NCBI RefSeq assembly: GCF_022267375.1
Contig: NZ_JAIZBH010000001.1
Coordinates: 3,053,501 to 3,117,500, forward strand
DNA: 64,000 nt
Direction of reading: 5' to 3'
DNA from: Leptospira sanjuanensis
Lineage (GTDB): Bacteria; Spirochaetota; Leptospiria; Leptospirales; Leptospiraceae
Under the pieces are notes generated by a model. The model ran no database searches. It worked only from the letters and a program-made list of their open reading frames with translations, and was not told the DNA's origin. This document shows, piece by piece, positions 32,779-45,206 of this stretch; the first letter of the stretch is position 1; the number at the start of each line of letters is the position of its first letter. Both the position numbers and the translations under genes were made by a program.

Positions 32779-32837
32779 GTAAGCGCCTAAACAACCGCAC
32801 CTTTTTCTAATCGTATAAATGTTGTAAACTGTCTTTG

Positions 32838-33115
32838 ATGAAAAAAACGAAAATAGATTGGCCCAAAGAGTTTGATGACTTTTCAAAGAGTGGACTTTCC
32901 CAGCCTCAGTATTGTAAAGAAAGACACCTCAAATACACGACGTTTCGATATCATTGGGAGAGACGTTCTAAGCATTCAGAGAAGAACGACTTTGTAGAAA
33001 TTCCTCCTTCCTCGACAAATTCTCAGTCATTGGTAGAAGCCGAATTTTTGACCCTAAAGATAGATACGTCGGGGAAGGCATCGCTCCAAGTAAACGTTCA
33101 GTTTAGTTTAGGACG

Positions 33116-33125
<10 letters not shown>
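32838..33125 (+). CDS. tnpA: IS66 accessory protein TnpA
   Basis: Small first gene of the IS66 element. The helix-turn-helix-like start (IDWPKEFDDFSKSGLSQPQYCKERHLKYTTFRYHW) is typical of the IS66 orf1 product. ATG 32838 is preferred over the overlapping TTG at 32835. It overlaps tnpB by about ten bases. Confidence 0.8.
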
Positions 33126-33466
<341 letters not shown>

Positions 33467-33506
33467 TGTTTGACTCAAGAAAAGAAAGTATTAAGACTGA
33501 ATCCGA

Positions 33507-35084
<1,578 letters not shown>

Positions 35085-35092
35085 GCGGTTAC

Positions 35093-36952
35093 GAAGGGAT
35101 ATCTGTTCAAGTGAATACGAACGGAATTCTACCGGGCTATTGTAACAAGGACATCGTAGAAAACATCACTTACAACGAGTTCGGACAAACCGCGGGATTT
35201 GCACTCGGCAATGGAATCGAGACGACTTATACGTATGACACAAAAGGGAGAATGGTGAGAATCCATTCTTCCGGAGACGTTGACGGCTCTGCGAAAGTTC
35301 TACAAGACGCGGTCTATTCGTTTAACAATAAGAACGATATCGTTGGAATCACAAACGCCACTGGCGAGTTCAACTCGCAATACGATTACGACTACGACGG
35401 AATCGGTCGCTTAACAAACGCAATCGGAAACTACGTCGAGACTTCGGACAACCTCAGCAAACGTTTCAGGCAAAGTTATTCCTATGCGAAGAATGGAAAC
35501 CTAATCGCAAAACGGATTCACGATCCAACCAACGGCGCGATTCAGGACGAATGGACGTATCAATACACGAACCACCAAGTCACGAATATCGATTCTTCCA
35601 AAACCGGAACCGATACGTTTACTTTACAATACGACGCAAACGGAAACCTAACTCGTCAGCGCGACAACGCAAAAGATTTAACAAAAAGAATCAGCGTAGA
35701 TTCTCAAGACAGAATCGTTCAAATCCAAGACGCAAACAATGCGATCCTCGGTTCGTATTGGTATGACGAAGGCGGATTTCGTGTTCGAAGATCCGCACTC
35801 GAACAAAAGAACAATCAATTTACAAACGTAGAAATTCTGTATCCGAGCAAGTTTTACGGACTCGAATACATCGAAAGCGAGAATTTAGTCACATCCGTAA
35901 ACAACGTCTACTTGAACGGAGTTCGGATCGCCGCGTTGAACGAAGCGGGCGCACTCGCCTACTTCCTCACAGACCAAGTCGATTCCGTTTCACACGTGTT
36001 AGACGACGAAGGAAAGACTCTCTCCAGAATGCAGTATCTTCCTTACGGAGATACTTTTGTTCACAAGGGAGATACGAACTTCGCTCCGAAATACAATTCG
36101 CAAGAGTTGGATCGCGAGTCCGGGTTTTACTTTTACAACGCGCGTTACTACGATCCAGGGATTGCGAGATTTACAAGCGCCGATACGGTGATCGATGGGG
36201 AATACGATACGCAAGGTTGGAACCGATTCTCGTATGTGAAGGGGAATCCGATTGGGGCGAAGGATCCGACGGGGCATGAAGTTTGGACAATCAATTTAAA
36301 AGCTGAATGGGCGGTTGGTCCTGGTGCCTCTGGATACGGTGGGATTTTAGTCGAAAATTGGTTTGCAAGAAATAATGGTGACACTGCTGTTTGGGGAGGT
36401 CTTGGTTATAACTATTCAGCCGCAGCAAGAATGGATGCCGGACTTGATATAAGTTGGTATCCAAGTTCATCTAAACAAGAATGGGAAAAAGAGAAATGGA
36501 ATGTTGCATCAATTAATATACCGGAAACAAACTTGGGAATTGGCGTTATTTTTAACAACGATATGAGTAAATTTGGATTAAATGTTGGTATAGGAAAAGG
36601 TGATGGCGGTGGTTATGGCTTACCTGATGGTGGTGGGGGCTACAATAAAGAATTTTTTCGAAAGCATAATTTAAAGTTAGTAGAAGAAAATAAATCGAGA
36701 GTTCCGCAAAATAAAAATATGACAGAAAAAAAATCTCTCTTTACTCCGAAAAGTGATATTTCGTTCAATAAGCAAAAACCAGAGAATCGCAAGATTCAGT
36801 CCAAAACTAGTATCCAAGAATTATTAAAAAGCAAAAATTCAAATTACAAAGGAAATAGTTCGCCACAAAATCATATTCAAAAAGGTTCACAATTTAGTAA
36901 TTCTGGAAATACGCCTGTCACTACATTCTTAAAAAATGCGAGCAAACGATAA
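35093..36952 (+). pseudogene. Rhs cassette 2, 3' fragment with Gly-rich toxin tail
   Basis: Continues cassette 2 after the IS66 element (GISVQVNTNG onwards) to DPTGH at 36277. Without the element the frame would join the 5' part exactly. The tail of about 225 residues is unlike the others: a beta-rich, Gly-rich first half (WAVGPGASGYGGI, VWGGLGYNYSAAARM, KGDGGGYGLPDGGGG) and a basic Asn/Lys/Ser-rich end. The neighbouring putative immunity protein is an integral membrane protein, which suggests a membrane-acting toxin; this is inference. The part as it stands could only be expressed by read-through from the insertion sequence. Confidence 0.75.
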
Positions 36953-36994
36953 GAAAGATTCTTTCATTTATTTTAAAGATGAACGCGATCTCAA

Positions 36995-37315
36995 ATGAAA
37001 AAAAAGATGAGTGAATTTTTCGAAGAAAACTTTATTTTTATAACTCTTTTTCTTATATTGGTTCAATTGGTAAACTTTTTTGCCAGAGCGTTAATTGAAA
37101 GGTTTTTAATCAATGACTTAGAAAATAATTATAGTGAAAATTTTTCCTTTTCACTATGGGAACATATTGAGAAAGAATTGTTAAAAGAGAAATATTCTGT
37201 TTCGATTTTTCATAAGCCTTATCGAATTATTATCTATTTTCAATATTTCATTCTCGCTTTATCTGTTTTATTTATCGTAATATTAAATATATTGAATCAA
37301 TTCCAAAAAAAATAG
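36995..37315 (+). CDS. Putative membrane immunity protein of cassette 2
   Basis: A 106-residue protein with two transmembrane segments, about residues 10-33 (FIFITLFLILVQLVNFFARAL) and 78-102 (IIIYFQYFILALSVLFIVIL), separated by a charged loop. It follows the cassette-2 toxin by 42 bases. A membrane-embedded immunity protein usually accompanies pore-forming or membrane-depolarising toxins. No family recognised. Confidence 0.55.
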   Translation: MKKKMSEFFEENFIFITLFLILVQLVNFFARALIERFLINDLENNYSENFSFSLWEHIEKELLKEKYSVSIFHKPYRIIIYFQYFILALSVLFIVILNILNQFQKK

Positions 37316-37330
37316 ATTATTGAAAAAGAT

Positions 37331-37576
37331 ATGAATTTTCTTTGCCCCTGCTGTGGCTATTTGACTTTAGGAGAAGAATCTGGCTCTTATGAAATATGTC
37401 CCGTTTGTTACTGGGAAAACGATAATGTACAAAATGATGATCCTTCATATTCTGGCGGGGCAAATAAAATTAGCCTGCAAACAGCTCGGGAAAATTTCAT
37501 GAAATTCGGAGCGAAGGAAAAGGAATATATTACTTTAGTACGAAAACTAGAAGAAAGCGAACGCTATCGCTCGTAA
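37331..37576 (+). CDS. CPCC-family cysteine-rich small protein (possible orphan immunity)
   Basis: The 81-residue product begins MNFLCPCCGYLTLGEESGSYEICPVCYWENDNVQ, matching the CPCC domain (Pfam PF14206 from memory), with two CxxC-type knuckles for a metal ion and the conserved WENDNVQ and GGANKISLQTARENF. This family is common in polymorphic-toxin immunity clusters. Because cassette 2 already has a nearer candidate, this may protect against another, lost toxin. It starts 15 bases after the membrane protein gene. Confidence 0.75.
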   Translation: MNFLCPCCGYLTLGEESGSYEICPVCYWENDNVQNDDPSYSGGANKISLQTARENFMKFGAKEKEYITLVRKLEESERYRS

Positions 37577-37782
37577 AAACTAAAGAGCTTTCTTTAAAAA
37601 CAATTTTCCTCGAATAAGAGAAATCTGAAAGAGGAGAAGAAATATCAAGACCTACTAAGCGTTAGGGATCGATGCGGGGTCAAGTTATTGCTGCCAAAGA
37701 AGAACACAACTCTTTCTAAAAATCACTCAATTTCTTAACCGAAGCAGAGAGCCCGGTCCGAGCGCAAGCGAAGGAAACGCCC
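37574..37782 (+). repeat. Junction J3 with degenerate hairpin
   Basis: Type-B junction: AAAAACTAAA, CAATTTTCCTCG-AATAAGAG, then GCGTTAGGGATCGATGCGG, arms GGTCAAGTTATTG (37678-37690) and CAATTTCTTAACC (37728-37740; three mismatches), 37-base loop, and GAGAGCCCGGTCCGAGCG. It ends where the rhs homology of cassette 3 begins. The ATG at 37672 reads into a TAA at 37717. Confidence 0.7.
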
Positions 37783-39445
<1,663 letters not shown>

Positions 39446-39468
39446 GACGGTGGAGTTACCCCCAAAAA

Positions 39469-40286
39469 TCATACAGCCAATGTTAGCTCTTTTTCGATAA
39501 ATTCTTTTGGCGACATCATTTTCAATCCTTTATGTGGTGCAAAGGAATTGTAGTCGTCAATCCAATTGTGTATTTTCAGCATAACTTCTTCAGCATGGTT
39601 TAGGCGATTCACATAAGCATAATCTCTTTTGAATGTTTTCACAAAGGCTTCGGCCATTCCGTTGCTCTCTGGAGAATAAGCAGGGGTATGACAGACTTCA
39701 AATCCCAAGGTTTCAATAAAAGCCATAGTGACAAAAGAAGTATATTGAGGACCGTTGTCGGATAGGAACTGCGTCGAAGAAACTTTGGAATCGCCGAATC
39801 GTTGCTCCTTTGCCTCAAGAAGCATATCTCGAATCATCTGACCGTCAATGCCAATCGTTGAGGAAATATAACTTATAATTTCTCTGTCATGGCAATCCAT
39901 AACAAAGGCCAGCCAAATAAGCCTACCGTCCCAACAGCGTATTCCTAAAATATCGGAACACCATCTTACATTGCTTTTTAATGTGATGATTTTCCCTTCA
40001 TGGGTCCGTTTTAACCTTGGAACATTCCTTTGTAAAAGTAGATTTTGTTCCTTCATGATTCGGTAAATCCGCTTGTGATTCACTCGTGGCAAATCCTTGT
40101 TTCTATTGATCCGATTGACGATCGCTGTAATTCTTGGATATCCGTAGGTAGGTCTATCATGGCAGACATCTTTAATCGTTTGCAAGATATGTTCTTTGAA
40201 TTCGCTGATCGAATGTTTTTTCTCGCGCACGCGATTCTTGTAGTTAAAAATCGACCGAGAAACGCCTAATGCGGTAGCAATTCTAC

Positions 40287-40290
<4 letters not shown>
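39469..40290 (-). CDS. IS3-family transposase OrfB (DDE integrase)
   Basis: A 273-residue rve-type integrase with RPTYGYPRITAIVNR at the N-terminus, the first catalytic Asp in RWCSDILGIRC, the second in FLSDNGPQYTS, and the Glu in NGMAEAFVKTFKRDY. The end WIDDYNSFAPHKGLKMMSPKEF is typical of IS2/IS51-like members. Its start overlaps the end of orfA by four bases (ATGA); a frameshifted OrfAB fusion is usual in this family. Confidence 0.92.
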
Positions 40291-40682
<392 letters not shown>

Positions 40683-40743
40683 AGCATTACTCCTATTATT
40701 TAGGAGCTAACTCAGCTGTACGGTTTTAAGTGGGGTAACTACA

Positions 40744-40985
40744 CTAAACAACCAAACGTTCATTGAAAACGATTTTCTTTTAGTAAGAGAAATCTAAAAA
40801 AAGAAAAAATATTTAGATCCTCGGCATGCGTTAGGGATCGATGCGGGGTCAAGTTATTGCTGCCGAAGCAGAATAGAACTCTTTCCGAAAATCCCTCAAT
40901 AACTTGACCGAATCATTATATTTCGACCCATAGGGAGAAATATTGAGTTTGAGCCCGATCCGAGCGCAAGCGTAGGAAACGCCAA
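40744..40985 (+). repeat. Junction J4 with perfect hairpin
   Basis: Type-B junction interrupted on its left by the IS3 element. GCGTTAGGGATCGATGCGG is followed by perfect arms GGTCAAGTTATTG (40847-40859) and CAATAACTTGACC (40897-40909) with a 37-base loop. An extra 35-40 bases (around ATTATATTTCGACCC) separate the hairpin from the GCCCGATCCGAGCG part. The junction ATG at 40841 reads into a stop (TAG). Confidence 0.7.
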
Positions 40986-42208
40986 CAAACAACGCAGTCC
41001 TCGGTTCCTATTGGTATGACGAAGGCGGATTTCGTGTTCGCAGATCCGCTCTCGAACCGAAGAACAATTAATTCACAAACGTAGAAATTCTTTATCCAAG
41101 CAAGTTTTACGGACTCGAATACATCGAAAGCGAGAATTTAGTCACATCCGTAAACAACGTCTACTTGAACGGTGTTCGTATTGCTGCGTTGAACGAGGCG
41201 GGAGCGCTCGCCTACTTCCTCACAGACCAAGTCGATTCCGTTTCACACGTGTTAGACGACGAGGGGAATACTCTTTCCAGAATGCAGTATCTTCCGTATG
41301 GAGAGACCTTCGTTCACAAAGGCGACACGAACTTCGCTCCGAAATACAATTCGCAAGAGTTGGATCGTGAATCAGGGTTTTATTTTTACAACGCGAGGTA
41401 TTACGATCCGGGGATTGCGAGATTTACAAGCGCCGATAGGATCATTGACGGTGAATTTGATACGCAGGGTTGGAACCGGTTCTCGTATGTGAAGGGGAAT
41501 CCGATCGGGGCGAAGGATCCGACGGGGCATGATGCTAAAGACGTTGGGAAAGGTATAATGAATGGTTGGGCAAATGCAAATTCATTTGGCGCCTTTGAAA
41601 AAGAATTGCATGACAAACCCAAAAGTAATGCTTCGAATCCTGGTCACTTCGAAAAAGGATATGCTGTCGGTAGCGCTTTAGCTACTGTTCAAGGGGTTGC
41701 TGAAACCGCAATCGGAGCGGCCGAAATCGCAGTTGCAGCGACTGCCACAGTATTATCAAATGGGGCTTCACTACCTGCATCTGCTCCGGCTATAGCACAC
41801 GGTACTGGAGTTACATCCCATGGTGTCGCCGTTACTGGATCAGGGGCTTATAACACCGCTAAATCTCTTAACAGAATGATGGATAACTCCGGAAAATCCG
41901 GAGGTGTTTCTAACAAAGGAAATAATCCAGGTAATAAAGGAAATGGTGGTACAAGCCAAAAAACAACGACAAATAATGAAAAACGTTTTAGTAAAGAAAA
42001 ACAATCTCTTGTAGAAATGGCCAAAAAAGATAAGGAAAAAGGAATGACTAAAGGGGATATGGAGGCATATAAAAAGCTAAATAAAGAATTAAAAGATCCA
42101 TTCCCGACCGATAAAGTCAGAGGACCAGAATCACATCCTAATCGGCAGCACGGAAAAAAACCACATGGACACGTTGGTCCTGTTAATCATATTCCAATTA
42201 AAGATTAA
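40986..42208 (+). pseudogene. Rhs cassette 4 (silent, with nonsense codon): His-rich toxin tail
   Basis: Shortest rhs piece, beginning near NNAxLGSYWYDEGGF. A TAA at 41069-41071 replaces the Gln codon in the NNQFTN motif, so the rhs part cannot be read through; the next in-frame initiator is TTG 41165, an internal codon. DPTGH ends at 41530. The tail carries an Ala/Gly-rich hydrophobic pre-toxin stretch (GYAVGSALATVQGVAETAIGA region), the seam VSNKGNNPGN at 41906-41935, and a final domain KEKQSLVEMAKKDKEKG, GDMEAYKKLNKELKDPFP, VRGPESHPNR, KPHGHVGPVNHIPIKD. The His-rich end could bind metal; activity unknown. Confidence 0.75.
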
Positions 42209-42213
42209 AAAAT

Positions 42214-42540
42214 ATGAAACTACTTCAATTTTGGCAATCAGCAGCAATTAAATTGAAACTTGAAATCGAAGTTCCTTCTTCATTTTCGTTACCAAGTGGG
42301 GATAAAATTGACGTTGCATTTATTGTAAAAAATTTTGGCGCTCCAAAGGGCATGCTGATTGTCACCGATTACGATTCTATCAGCGAATTCACAAAACAAA
42401 TTTTAGAAGCGGGTTACGGCTTTTCCACTCTTGATGAGCCATCTGAAAACCAAGAATATTCAGATGATGGTTTGAAAGAATTATTAAATGATTGGGGATG
42501 GTCTGGTCCGGCCAACTTGAAGCCAAAATGGTTAAACTGA
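42214..42540 (+). CDS. Putative immunity protein of cassette 4
   Basis: Starts five bases after the toxin stop. The 108-residue acidic product has no signal peptide (MKLLQFWQSAAIKLKLEIEVP) and a compact alpha/beta pattern (KGMLIVTDYDSISEFTKQILEAGYGFSTL), ending WGWSGPANLKPKWLN. Family not recognised. Intact although its toxin is a pseudogene. Confidence 0.55.
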   Translation: MKLLQFWQSAAIKLKLEIEVPSSFSLPSGDKIDVAFIVKNFGAPKGMLIVTDYDSISEFTKQILEAGYGFSTLDEPSENQEYSDDGLKELLNDWGWSGPANLKPKWLN

Positions 42541-42796
42541 AGTGTTATTCTGCGTCTGAAATCTGTAAAAAAATGCAGATGATCATTTTAATATAGTGCT
42601 AAGCATTGCAAAAACTAAACTCGCCGAGGCTTTGATCAATAAAACGAAGGTTTCTTTTGTTTTTGGCCTATTTTTAAATTCAAATTATTATTTTTTGTCT
42701 TAGAAAATACATTCAATAAATTGAATTTAAAGTTTTTGAATCTATTTTTGGGAATAAAGGAAGAGCGAGGGTGTGAGTTTCTCGGTTAAGCCTTGT
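42541..42796. other. AT-rich spacer, possibly remains of a deleted cassette
   Basis: No gene is supported. The spacer is bounded on the right by AAAACTAAA (42797) and contains another copy near 42610 (GCAAAAACTAAAC). Since this tail normally follows an immunity gene, two copies in tandem may mark the collapse of a former module. Confidence 0.35.
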
Positions 42797-43005
42797 AAAA
42801 ACTAAAATAACGTTCTTTGAAAACAATTTTCCTTGAGTAAGAGAAATCCTAAAGAAGAAAAGAAATGTTTCTGACTACAACGCGTTAGGGATCGATGCGG
42901 GGTCAAGTTATTGCTATCAAAGCATAACACGACTCTTTCCGAAAATCACTCAATAACTTGACCAAAGCGGAGAGCCCGGTCCGAGCGTACGCGAAGGAAA
43001 CGCCC
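42797..43005 (+). repeat. Junction J5 with perfect hairpin
   Basis: Type-B junction. GCGTTAGGGATCGATGCGG is followed by perfect arms GGTCAAGTTATTG (42901-42913) and CAATAACTTGACC (42951-42963), 37-base loop, then GCGGAGAGCCCGGTCCGAGCG. The junction ATG at 42895 meets TAA after about ten codons. Confidence 0.75.
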
Positions 43006-44364
43006 CAATATGACGCGAACGGAAACCTAACTCGTCAGCGCGACAACGCAAAAGATTTAACAAAAAGAATCAGCGTAGATTCTCAAGACAGAATCGTTCA
43101 AATCCAAGACGCAAACAATGCGATCCTCGGTTCGTATTGGTATGACGAAGGCGGATTTCGAGTCCGCAGATCCGCACTCGAACAAAAGAACAATCAATTT
43201 ACAAACGTAGAAATTCTGTATCCAAGCAAATTCTACGGACTCGAATACATCGAAAGTGAGAACGTAATCACAAGCGTGAACAACGTATATCTGAACGGTG
43301 TTCGTATTGCAGCGTTGAACGAAGCGGGAGCGCTTGCGTATTTTCTCACCGATCAAGTGGATTCCGTTTCACACGTGTTAGACGACGAGGGGAATACTCT
43401 TTCCAGAATGCAGTATCTTCCTTACGGAGATACTTTTGTTCACAAGGGAGACACGAACTTCGCTCCGAAATACAATTCGCAAGAGTTGGATCGGGAATCA
43501 GGGTTCTACTTTTACAACGCTCGTTACTACGATCCAGGGATCGCGAGATTTACAAGCGCGGATACGATCATTGACGGTGAATTTGATACGCAAGGTTGGA
43601 ACCGATTCTCGTATGTGAAGGGGAATCCGATTGGGGCGAAGGATCCGACGGGGCATGAAGCCAATGGTGGCATTGGAATCATGATGAACTCCCAGTGTAA
43701 AGGAAGTGCTAACTGCAATTCAGCCGGGCTCAGCGCAGTTTCAGAAGGCGCCAAAAAAGCAGTAGTGGGAACGGCCGTAGCAACCGGAGCAGCTGTTACA
43801 GGGTACGCCGCTGCCGCTGAATTAGGAGCCGCCGCTCTCCCATCCGCCATTTATTTAAGTAGTAGGTTTGGTAGCAACCCTGGCTTAACGAATTCTTTAT
43901 TAAAAGTTCAAGATAAACTTCGTGGATCTTTGCCTAATGCTATAAATGCAACTAAAGAAGGCTTGAAAAATGCGAATGGTATTAGTAATAAAGGAAATAA
44001 TACTGGAAATGGCTCCGGTAAGTCCGATGTTGGATCGACTCGTTCTTCTAACAAACTTGCTCCTTACAAAGACAATCCGAATGATAAAATCAAAGCGTCA
44101 GAGGTTGGGGATCATACGAGTTTCAAGAGAGATAAAGATGGAAATATTTACAAATATGAAACATATGAGAAAACGAAAACGGGACATTTTGATCCAAAAG
44201 TGAGAGGTGATGCAGGACAGTGGGACGGTAGCCCAGGCAAAGCACATACAAACTCGTCAACTGGTAAAAAAATTACTACTCCGCATATTCAGGGAAAAGA
44301 AATTCCAAATGGAGTCCGAAAGCCATTACCGGGAGAAACACCTAATAACTCGAGGTGGAAATAA
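42958..44364 (+). CDS. Rhs cassette 5: RHS core piece with Ntox24-like tail
   Basis: The only initiator is TTG 42958, lying inside the right arm of the J5 hairpin, so efficient expression is doubtful. Rhs homology starts at 43006 (QYDANGNLTRQRD) and ends at DPTGH, 43657. The tail contains a hydrophobic Ala-rich pre-toxin stretch (VVGTAVATGAAVTGYAAAAE), the seam ISNKGNNTGN at 43981-44010, and a final domain DHTSFKRDKDGNIYKYETYE, KTKTGHFDPKVRGD, SPGKAHTNSSTGK, TTPHIQGKEIPNGVRKPLPG. I recall this pattern as bacterial toxin 24 (PF15529), a predicted RNase; the call is from memory. Immunity gene follows directly. Confidence 0.7.
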   Translation: MTKAESPVRAYAKETPQYDANGNLTRQRDNAKDLTKRISVDSQDRIVQIQDANNAILGSYWYDEGGFRVRRSALEQKNNQFTNVEILYPSKFYGLEYIESENVITSVNNVYLNGVRIAALNEAGALAYFLTDQVDSVSHVLDDEGNTLSRMQYLPYGDTFVHKGDTNFAPKYNSQELDRESGFYFYNARYYDPGIARFTSADTIIDGEFDTQGWNRFSYVKGNPIGAKDPTGHEANGGIGIMMNSQCKGSANCNSAGLSAVSEGAKKAVVGTAVATGAAVTGYAAAAELGAAALPSAIYLSSRFGSNPGLTNSLLKVQDKLRGSLPNAINATKEGLKNANGISNKGNNTGNGSGKSDVGSTRSSNKLAPYKDNPNDKIKASEVGDHTSFKRDKDGNIYKYETYEKTKTGHFDPKVRGDAGQWDGSPGKAHTNSSTGKKITTPHIQGKEIPNGVRKPLPGETPNNSRWK

Positions 44365-44985
44365 ATGGGATCAAAAGACATTTTTGACTGGCTCATTCGA
44401 TGGTATTCTAATCAATGCAATGGAATATGGGAATTAGAAAACCAAATCAAAATAGACACGTTAGACAATCCCGGATGGACAATTGAAATTGGTTTAAAAT
44501 CTACGCAACTTGAGCAATCTGAAATCAAATCCCGATCAATTCGAAATGAGGATGAAACAAATTGGTTCGTCTACCTTATTGAAAAAGCTACTTACGACGC
44601 AAGTGGAGATACTTTTAAACTTCCAACCTTAGTAGAAATATTTCGATCTATCTGGGAAAACAAAGAATCCATATATAACCCTATATCAGAAAGCATGTTT
44701 TCTTGGTTAATGGAGTGGTTCCAATCACAATGTGACGGAGATTGGGAACACGAGTACGGAATTGCAATCAATACGAACCTTGATAGAGGTTGGCAAGTAA
44801 AAATCGAAGTAAATTTCACTGAGTTAGACAGCGTTTCGATTGATCGCACTCTCATTCAGAATGGAGAAGATGATTGGTATTCTTTTTCATTAAAGGATGG
44901 AAAATTCTTAGCAGAGGGAGATCCAAAGAAATTACGAACTATCCTGGAAAAATTTAAAGAGATTTGGATTACACGTGCTAACTAA
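44365..44985 (+). CDS. Tandem Imm53-like immunity protein of cassette 5
   Basis: ATG 44365 follows the toxin stop with no gap. The 206-residue product is two similar halves: FDWLIRWYSNQCNGIWELEN with IDTLDNPGWTIEIGLKST in residues 7-55, and FSWLMEWFQSQCDGDWEHEYGI with INTNLDRGWQVKIEVNFT in residues 112-155, each ending in a leucine/tryptophan helix (LVEIFRSIWE, ILEKFKEIW). The WYxxQCxGxWEH and GWxVxI patterns are those of immunity 53 family proteins (from memory), normally about 100 residues, so this is an internal duplication or fusion. Confidence 0.75.
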   Translation: MGSKDIFDWLIRWYSNQCNGIWELENQIKIDTLDNPGWTIEIGLKSTQLEQSEIKSRSIRNEDETNWFVYLIEKATYDASGDTFKLPTLVEIFRSIWENKESIYNPISESMFSWLMEWFQSQCDGDWEHEYGIAINTNLDRGWQVKIEVNFTELDSVSIDRTLIQNGEDDWYSFSLKDGKFLAEGDPKKLRTILEKFKEIWITRAN

Positions 44986-44992
44986 CTTTCTT

Positions 44993-45206
44993 AAAACTAA
45001 GCAACAGAGTGTTCTTTGAAAACAATTTTCCTTGAGTAAGAGAAAACTAAAAGAAGAAAAGAAATATTTGAATCCTTGGCTTGCGTTAGGGATCGATGCG
45101 GGGTCAAGTTATTGCGACCAAAGCAGAACACAACTCTTTCCGAAAATCACCCAATAACTTGACCGAAGCGGAGAGCCCGGTCCGAGCGTACGCGAAGGAA
45201 ACGCCC
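44993..45206 (+). repeat. Junction J6 with perfect hairpin
   Basis: Type-B junction. Contains TTGAAAACAATTTTCCTTG, GCGTTAGGGATCGATGCGG, perfect arms GGTCAAGTTATTG (45102-45114) and CAATAACTTGACC (45152-45164) with a 37-base loop, and GCGGAGAGCCCGGTCCGAGCG. Unlike J3-J5, its ATG (45096) reads through the whole junction into the rhs frame. Confidence 0.75.

Noticed and set aside
32477..32782. A stand-alone 101-codon gene upstream of IS66
   Set aside because: Its beginning overlaps the cassette-1 immunity gene and its end is created by the IS66 insertion; it is the 5' part of cassette 2 plus junction J2.
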